Source: Massariosphaeria phaeospora
Taxonomy: Eukaryota > Ascomycota > Dothideomycetes > Pleosporales
DNA length: 64,000 nt
Direction: 5' to 3'
NCBI GenBank assembly: GCA_011032825.1
Contig: JAADJZ010000009.1
Location: forward strand, 1,116,001-1,180,000
The notes beneath the pieces were generated by a model. That model had not been told where the DNA came from. It ran no database searches and was given only the letters and a program-made list of their open reading frames with translations. Shown one piece after another: positions 57,964 to 64,000 of this stretch. The position numbers and the translations under genes were made by a program. Position 1 is the first letter of the stretch. Each line of letters starts with the position of its first letter.

Positions 57964-59825
57964 ACGTACCTTACGAGTAGTTAAGCTACACGAGTTTGCA
58001 AAACACTTTTGCCAAGCTCCTACCAACTCTACCTATGTACACAATGCTTCAACAACAACACTAGATAAAACTTTCTAATAAACGTCAAATACAAACTGCT
58101 CTTTAAGCTTTTAAACAAAACGCGATACTTTTTTTGCAACGCGCTGCAGCTATTTATAACGTTTTTTAAACAACACTAAGCTATTAACGCGCTAAACGAC
58201 TTTTACAAGCAAATTATAAGCTTAAATTAATAAATCTAACAAAAACTAAAGAGAGCGTAGTTGTTGAGTATATACTTAAGCTTATTACGCGCAGATTTCT
58301 TTTTAAGCTTGCAGCTATAGCTAATATAGCCAATTTCTTGCGCGCAAAGCGCAATCTAGGCTAGGTTAGCTTAAACTAGTCTAGTACGTAGGTTAAGCAC
58401 TGCTCTAAGTTTATAATAAAATTTAATTGCAAGTACAATTACAAAAAAGCGCTTTGCAAAAATTCTAAAGTTATTTAAAGCTAGTTTCGCCTAGTAGCTA
58501 ATATAAAAGCCAAGTACAGTATCTAGAATAAAAACACATACAACTTTAACAAAGCAAGCTTTATAATAAGCTAAATATTAACTAAAGTAGTTGTTACAGC
58601 TTTAAAGAAACGAGAACAGCTAAAGGCAATACAGCAAAGTAATAAAAAGTAAACAACAGTTATCTAAAGCATCAACGCAACTAAGTAAACTATTTTACTT
58701 TTTATTATTTTTAAAAGCTAATACTACCTCTTTGCTTGGTATAAAAAAAAGTATCTGCTCTAAGACTAAGTTATTGCAGTTTCTAAAAAAAGCTAAACAA
58801 CAAATAAGCTTAGGCTGCAGTAGTTAAAGCACTTTAATAAGCATACAAAAAAAAACAGTAGTTAGCAGCTACTAACTACTCGCAATTGATAGCTATAAGA
58901 GCTATAACTCGCTCGCATTCTAGCAATACTACAAAAAAAACAAAATTATTACTATTTGCATGCTTCTGCACTTATTGCACTTTTTACAGCTTTTTAATAT
59001 AAGTTGTTTTGCTTTTTTAAAGAAAGCGTACAAGCGCTAAGCTAAAAAATTTATACGCAACTAAATTACTTACATTACAAAACTTAAATTTTTACTATAC
59101 TTTATACGCGCCTATAATGCAGCAATTATTTTTAGTAATATTCAAGAAAAGTTTTAAGGCGCTAGATTAGTTCTATTTAACCTAAAACGAGTTATAACAG
59201 CTTTTAACGTTTAGCTACGTACTTTATTACTACTACTTTTTAGCAATAAGCTCTAGCAGTTGCAAACTCTAAGCAATACTTTTAAATTAAAGTTACAATT
59301 AACGCTTGTAAAGGCAAAAATTTAAAAGCATATAGATAGCTCGCTAACTTTTATAGTAAAAGCTTTTAAAAAAGTTTTAAAAGAAGCAGCTATTATTGCG
59401 CACAAGCTAGTGTTAGCGCAACAAGAAATAGCTAAGCTAAAAGTAGCAAATAAAGCTGCTACGCAACGTAAATTGCATAAAAAAAAGCGAGTTTAGGCAG
59501 AAAAGACTTTAATAGTTAAAAATAAAGCTTGTTTAACTGCTTTAAAAGAGTTTAAAGCGCGTAGTAATAAAAAGAAGCTAAAAACGCAAGTGCGCGCTAG
59601 AGCAAGTGAACTATCTTAAAAGCAGTGTAGACAGTGCAATTAAACTAAGCATAACGCGCGTACGTGTAAGCAAGCAGCAAAAGTAAACTTTAAATAATAT
59701 TTTAAGTTGAATTGCTCTATATAGAGCTAAAATAAGCTGTTTTGCGCTAGAATAGAGTGGTTTTGGTAGGAGCTTGGCAAAAGTGTCTTGCGAACTTGTG
59801 TAGCTTAACTACTCGTAAAGTACGT
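57964..59825 (+). mobile_element. pogo-like DNA transposon G
   Basis: 1,862 bp with TA at 57,962 and 59,826. TIRs begin ACGTACYTTACGAGTAG and carry boxes GAGTAGTTAAGCTACAC and GAGTTYGCAARACAC. It is the uninterrupted counterpart of F and supplies the empty target for E. Plus-strand transposase remnant: VVVEYILKLI near 58.26 kb, NIANFLRAKRNLG near 58.33 kb, and a C-terminal region near 59.4 kb. Degraded by stops. Confidence 0.9.
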
Positions 59826-59899
59826 TACCTAAAAGAGTAACAAACAATTAGCTACTAGCAGCGAAGCTAGTTCTCGCAGAACTTTCAAATTCTAAGCAG

Positions 59900-62800
59900 C
59901 TAGTTAATAACGAGAGTGCGAAAGTTTAGGCACTTATTGAAATACTGCAAAATCAAGTTCAAATTCTTTAGAAAAAAAAGAGAGCTGCGCTAGCAACACT
60001 GCCAACTTTTTTTAGTATTTTAAAAGCTTCTACGCTAATTACAAAGCGCAACAAAATGCCTAACCTAGCTTAGTTTAACAAAACAAGGTTAGACTATAGA
60101 CAGTTTAAAGTTTAAGTAAAAAACAAAATGCTTAATAACAAGAATCTAATTAGAAACTTATGCGGCTATATTTACAACTACTTAACGAGGCAAGCAGCTA
60201 CTACTAAACTCGCTTAGTATTAGAAACACTGTAACGAAACGGCAAAAGAGTTTTAAAAGTACTTTAACGAGTACTACTAGAACTACATGCAAGCGCAGAA
60301 AGCGCTTAACTAACTCTTTGCTTTTAAGCAGAAGAAAATGTTTTTTTAAAAGTACAATAAAAAATTCATACGTTTTGCGTACGACGCAAAAATAACGAGC
60401 AACGTAGTTATATTAAAGAACTAGTACAAAGCAAGACTTCGCGCTAATCTATAAAACAAAATAGTTAGCGTTATTGTTTTTTTAGCATAGCAACTTTAGG
60501 ACTTTATAGAACGAGTTACTTAGATTAAAAAAAATCTAAACTGCGCGAAAGCAAACAACTAGTAGCAAATAGTACTAAATTAATTAATAAGCAACACAAA
60601 GGCTATAGACTAAGAGCTAACAACTAAAGCTACTACCTAAGCAGTCCGCGCAGCTACTAACAATAAGAAAAAAAAGCGAGCCAAATAGGCAAACAACGCA
60701 GAAATAACGAAACAACAAAAGAATTACTTTTGCTTCTAATGCAGTTTAGCAACTTACATGTTTAATAAATGCAAGCTCGCAGCTCTAAAGAAGCTTGCAA
60801 CAACTTAAAAAGCAATTTCTAAACTAGTTAAGACAACAGCAAAAGTTGAGAAAGTTTCTAAGTCTAAAGACTTAGAAAACTAAATACTTCTAACCAAAAG
60901 CGTAGTTAAGAGTAGTAAAAAAAAATATAGTTTCTTTATTAGATAAGTTTCTAAAGTTTCGCTAGCGCTAGCTAGATAGAAAACCACTTACAGTACATGC
61001 AATTATTAATCAATCTATTTTTACTTTAGCAATGCTCGACTTTAGGTGCACTACCTATAGTCTTGTTAGTAAAAAGTTTTGTAAAAAGAACTATTTTCTG
61101 CGTATTTTAGTAAAAGAAAAATCTGTAGTAGGCATTAGCAAACAAGTTGTTAAAGTTACAAAAGCTGCTTAGTTTACAATAAACCTAAAAAAGTACGAAC
61201 AAACAGTTTAAGCGTACGTTATAACTAAGAATAACAAATACGATATTATTCTAAAGCGCCTATAAATAAACAGAAGCTAGGTAACGCTAGCTTTAGCGAA
61301 GAAATTGATTTTCATTTATTTAACTAGAACACGCGTGCGAAGCTAGAAAAGAAAAAAGCTTAAACAAAAGCTTCGGCAAGTGTTTGCAACCGCGTTTAAA
61401 ATAATAATGCAGTAGTTTAAAAAAAAGAACTTTAGCGTTAAAATCTTCGCTGCGTTTATAGCGAACATCTAAAAAGCTTTTTAAACTAAAGTAGTAGTTA
61501 ACTTACGCCTAACGCTGCTTAACTAGACAAAAAATTAGTATACAGCGTTTATGCAGTTTAAGGCTAACAAATTTTTTTTTTACTAAAGCATAATAGACTA
61601 CGGCATTAAACTAATTAAAAAGAATAAAAAAAAGCAAAAGTCTTATAAGAACTTTTGTATAACATGTTTAAAAACAAACTATTAGTTTTGCAAAAGCAGC
61701 TTACTGCGCATTTAAATTGCAAGTTAATTAAAGTAAGTTGCTTTTAAGCTAGAGCGCTAGTGTTGTTTGCAAAGAAACTTAGTAAAGAACTACGCTTTTG
61801 CGTAGACTATTAAGCGCTCAACGCTATTACAAAAAAGAATTAATACTCGCTGCTTTTAATTTACGAAACCCTAAATTAGATTAGCTAAACTAAATAGTTT
61901 ACTAAGCTAAACGTTATTTAGGCTTTTTACAAAGTCTAGATTGCTTAAAAAATAAGTAAAAAATAGCTTTTTGTACAAGATTTAAATTGTACAAATAAAT
62001 AGTTTGCCTATTTAGCTTTGCTAACGCTTTAAGTACGTTTTAACAATTTATTAACTACACTTTACGTAATTACATTAACGTTAACGCTTTTTTATACTTA
62101 GATAATGTACTTATCTACTTTAAAAGTTCTTAAAAAAACTACTAGCAACGTGTTAAAAAAGTTGTTAACAAGTTAAAAAAAGCGAGGTTACAACTTGATA
62201 TTAAGAAACGCAAGTTTAAAGTAACTAAAACTAAATACTTTAGTTTTATTATCAAAGTAAGCAAAAAAATTAGCATAAATCTAAAAAAAGTCTGCGCAAC
62301 TTTTAAATAAAAAGCTTTAGCTTTAGTTTAAAAAGTGCAAAGCTTTGTTAGTTTTGCAAACTTTTACTAGCAGTTTATTTGCGCTTTTTTTGCAATTGTT
62401 TTTTTACTAACAAAGTTAACAAGAAAAAGCGTTGAATTCTGTTAAGAGCTTAAACAACAAAAAGCGTTTGATACGCTTAAAAAAAAGGTCATATCTAGGC
62501 CGTTATTAGCCTATTTTAACTTTAATTTAAAGACTGCTATTAAAGCGGACGCTTTAGGAATAGCTACTAAAAAAGCGCTTTTTTAAAAAGCAAAAAACAA
62601 CTTGTAGCAAGCAGTAGCTTACTACTCTACTAAAATATTACTTGCAAAATCCAACTACACTATTTACAACAAAAAATTATTAGCAGTAATTAAATGCATT
62701 ACTATATAAAAAGCAAAGCTTAAAGCAGTGCTAAAAATTACGGTTTACACTAATTAGAAGAACTTTTTGTACTTTACTATAACAAGATTACTAACAAAGC

Positions 62801-63950
62801 AACATGTTCGCTAAGCAAATATTTTTTTTAAATACAACCTAAAGTTTGTATACCGCTTTAAAGCGGCTAATAAAAAAGCAAACGCTTTTTTACAGATAGA
62901 GCAGAATCTTTTTCGAAACTAAAACAATAACTAGCTAAAAAGCTGCGAATTCTAACTTCTCAAAGTAACTAGTGTGTTAAATAAAGATAATATTACAAAA
63001 AAAACTTTAGGCGTAATCTGCGCGTTCCCGCTCTATAGCACAAAGAACAATTTAGAAAATAATGCAAAAAAGCTGTCTTTAGATAAACTATAGAATAGAA
63101 GAGTTTAAAAAGACAATTTGTACTAGAAAGCTTTAGAAGTCGTAAAAAAAAGTTAAACTAAAGAAAGTACTCGGAAAAAGTTTTTTTTAGGCTTTTAATT
63201 AAAAGCGTCTTTAGCAGATTGCGCTGTTGAAAACGACGCGCTTTTTTACTAAAAAAAGAAATAAGTGCCGAAAACGTATTAACTGCGTACTAGATTAATT
63301 TTCGAAACTTATAACTTACCTATCGCAAGGCACTCTAGCAAAGAAAACACTTATAATATTCTTAAAAGAAATTTCTTCTAGCTAAGAATAAACTCGGACA
63401 TTTAATAGTACATTGCTAACTGCGATGCGTGTAGACGAGCGAAACTATAGCGAGAAATAAAAAGTAGCTTTCTTCGCTCGCTTTCTGTTTTGGATAGAAT
63501 TTAGAAAGAATTGTTTATAGATTTTATTACAAACCTGCCGAAAAGCGACGAATGTACAAACCTACTAGTTATTACAAACTAATTAAGCAAGAATATAATC
63601 TTGATTTCTATAGCGAAAATTAACGCAGCAACTATAGCAAAGGTATTTATCGAGAGAGTAGTAGCTTACTACTAGCTTTCTAACGCTATTGTTTTCGACT
63701 GAAAAGCACAATTTGTAAGTAAATTCTAGAAAACGCTTTGCAAAGAGCTTAAGATCGTAAAGCAGCTATTTACAGCTTTTCACTCAAAAACTAACGAAGC
63801 TATAAAAAAAGCAAATTTAAAAATCAAAACTGTTTTAAGACTGTTTGTAAACTAGGACTAGAAGAACTAAGCGCAGCTATACTCTATCGTACAAATCGCA
63901 ATCTAAAAACAAAAAGTAGTGTTAACAAAAGTAAGCTCTTTCTTTCTGCA
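59900..63950 (+). pseudogene. L gag-pol remnant
   Basis: Gag-like frame from about 59.9 kb with a degraded knuckle CFQCSLATYMFNKC near 60.73-60.77 kb. A protease-like block lies at about 60.96-61.3 kb (LAMLDFRCTTYSLVSKKFC, where a DCG/DSG active site would be expected). RT follows at about 61.77-62.15 kb with FLYLDNVLIYF (YLDD to LDN). RNase H is near 62.4-62.75 kb and the integrase zinc-binding region and core near 63.3-63.9 kb. Stops at former W and Q codons are frequent. M is an inverted partial copy of the same family. Confidence 0.7.
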
Positions 63951-64000
63951 GCATAGCTATAAGATAGACTTAATTTAGCTTCAAGTAGAGAAAAGAGCGG

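Larger units (their letters stand above)
57334..64000 (+). mobile_element. Ty3/gypsy element L, running off the right edge (probable)
   Basis: Where D breaks off, the sequence begins TGTAATAAGC, compatible with an LTR start, preceded by AACTT as a possible duplication. The 57,334-57,961 stretch has no recognisable coding block and would be the LTR plus leader. Copy G is inserted in it. Gag and pol remnants follow to the window end. The second LTR is not in view, so the left boundary is inferred from D's break and the TG start only. Confidence 0.55.

Noticed and set aside
21145..64000. Centromere interpretation of the AT-rich block
   Set aside because: AT-rich RIP-degraded transposon blocks occur at many sites in such genomes. 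Nothing here distinguishes a centromere without CENP-A data.

Overview
The window comes from a filamentous ascomycete (Pezizomycotina). Dothideomycetes is my best guess, without proof. The reasons are short spliceosomal introns (48-138 bp, GT...AG, CTAAC/CTGAC branch sites), fungal housekeeping genes with long low-complexity inserts, a DUF7708-type NLR-like gene, and a compartmentalised genome in which a gene-rich part of ordinary composition abuts a very AT-rich, gene-free block with RIP (repeat-induced point mutation) signatures.

Region 1 (1-14,022) is the gene part. In order: the 5' part of an NLR-like (DUF7708) gene leaving the left edge (-); NEM1 lipin phosphatase (-); GCN3, eIF2B alpha (+); ALG14, UDP-GlcNAc transferase anchor (+); mitochondrial ribosomal protein uL24m/MRPL40 (-); IMA1 inner nuclear membrane protein (+); RPS23/uS12 (-); and an unnamed coiled-coil protein (+). 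Exon structures were worked out by joining reading frames at splice sites. Neighbours are divergent or convergent single genes, as usual in fungi. NEM1 and IMA1 both act at the nuclear envelope but are not adjacent.

Region 2 (14,023-21,144) has no convincing gene. From about 15.64 kb it is a diverged array of roughly 180-340 bp units. Each unit has a CTTATATA box preceded by a GAGAAGAAGAAG-like purine tract, and CTCGCACATG-like motifs. The array runs forward, then inverted (about 17.77-18.95 kb), then forward again. I do not know its identity.

Region 3 (21,145-64,000) is a nested stack of dead transposons. CpA-type RIP has turned Q and W codons into stops while many CpG sites remain. I resolve about ten pogo/Fot1-like (Tc1/mariner) DNA elements with TA duplications, several of about 1.84-1.86 kb. 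There are also two complete Ty3/gypsy LTR elements with perfect 5-bp duplications (CTTAA and TAAAA), one gypsy fragment and one gypsy copy leaving the right edge. One pogo-like element (J) lies in four pieces across 12.8 kb because three later elements landed in it. Another (K) is split by two insertions, one of which itself carries an insertion.

The most unusual signal is in the terminal inverted repeats of the pogo-like elements. Copies with near-identical bodies share the outer 10-12 bp and the inner flank of the TIR, but carry different cassettes of about 30-35 bp made of two tandem boxes. Within one copy the cassettes at the two ends match.
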